Below, in pieces: positions 63,477 through 64,000 of a stretch of DNA of 64,000 bases. The notes beneath the pieces are model-generated. The model saw nothing but the letters and a program-made list of their open reading frames with translations. It searched no databases and was not told the DNA's origin. Both the position numbers and the translations under genes were made by a program. How positions within the stretch are numbered: the first letter of the stretch is position 1; each line of letters begins with the position of its first letter. Where the stretch lies: contig OX335643.1 of NCBI GenBank assembly GCA_946894095.1, positions 10,093,036-10,157,035 on the forward strand. The letters are read 5' to 3'. Source of the stretch: Incurvaria masculella (taxonomy: Eukaryota > Arthropoda > Insecta > Lepidoptera > Incurvariidae).

Positions 63477-64000
63477 AATGTGTGAAAAACGCGAAAGCTT
63501 AAGATTTATGATGACATTACAAGCTTAACAAATCATGTAAAAATCACCAATTTAACGTAAAAAGAGACGAGAGTACTTTCTATAAAAAAAATATGCGATA
63601 ACATTAGCCCGACATAGATATATCAAATAAGATATAAGATAATAATAAGATATATAAAACAGGAACAGTTACAACAATATTATTTTAGATGTCTCTGTTT
63701 AACCTAAAATTAATTGAAAACTGTAAGTACCTACTAAAACATAAGAATATAAAATAGGTCTTAAAAAAATTAATTAAATTAAATCAATGGATAACTAGAT
63801 TAGTTTACTCTTACACAATTCCGTACCTTCAAAATGAAGTGACACGGCGAAGGAGAATATTTTAATAAAAATATGAATCCTCCCGCTTTGTCCTTCGTTG
63901 TAAATTGTTGACAAATAACTTAATGTATTCTAATGTGAACTTATAACTTGGAAAATTTCACAAAACAGTAAACGCCAACACATCGGCGTAATTATGCTGC
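63477..64000. other. AT-rich, no feature
   Basis: No coding or repeat signal was recognised up to the window end. Confidence 0.4.

Overview
The window looks like nuclear DNA from a moth or butterfly (Lepidoptera). The background is AT-rich, genes are split by canonical GT-AG introns, and intergenic and intronic DNA is packed with repeats of lepidopteran type: Helitron tails ending in CTAG|T, 'rolling' copies of the GGTTCCGTACC repeat, short 'CCGACTTCAAA...GAGGTTCTCAATTCG' repeats, jockey-like and RTE-like LINE remnants, and a large SINE family. No bacterial, organellar or viral gene organisation is visible. The species cannot be fixed from the sequence.

Two genes can be built exon by exon. 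(1) A SETD3 orthologue (actin-histidine N-methyltransferase, SET plus Rubisco-LSMT substrate-binding domain) lies on the + strand from 16141 to 61955: nine coding exons, 495 residues, every splice site GT-AG and every phase consistent. Its fourth intron is about 37.7 kb. (2) Entirely inside that intron, on the opposite strand (41240 down to 21446), lies a five-exon gene for an unrecognised 1057-residue type I membrane protein: signal peptide, long charged and Thr-rich ectodomain, an EF-hand-like loop, one membrane segment and a 72-residue tail.

Layout: 1-16 kb, no supported gene, mostly decayed SINEs, MITEs and LINE ends; 16.1-19.6 kb, SETD3 exons 1-4; 20.8-26.6 kb, exons 5 to 2 of the nested gene; 26.6-41.1 kb, the nested gene's first intron, repeat-rich, with an orphan TATA/initiator/micro-exon at 38 kb; 41.1-41.7 kb, its first exon and GC-rich upstream block; 42-57.3 kb, the rest of SETD3 intron 4, with three TTAA-flanked MITEs, a 0.5-kb near-perfect hairpin, a tRNA-like minisatellite and a Helitron; 57.4-62.6 kb, SETD3 exons 5-9 and poly(A) signal; 62.7-64 kb, AT-rich flank with one foldback element.

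The most unusual observations are the antisense nested membrane-protein gene, a row of decayed tandem copies of SETD3's catalytic exon 5 (and one of exon 7), a cryptic in-phase terminal exon in SETD3 intron 7, and a SINE family in which a 5S-rRNA-like head or a tRNA-like head is joined to the same body. All calls are by eye; no alignment or database search was run. Human SETD3 residue numbers are from memory.
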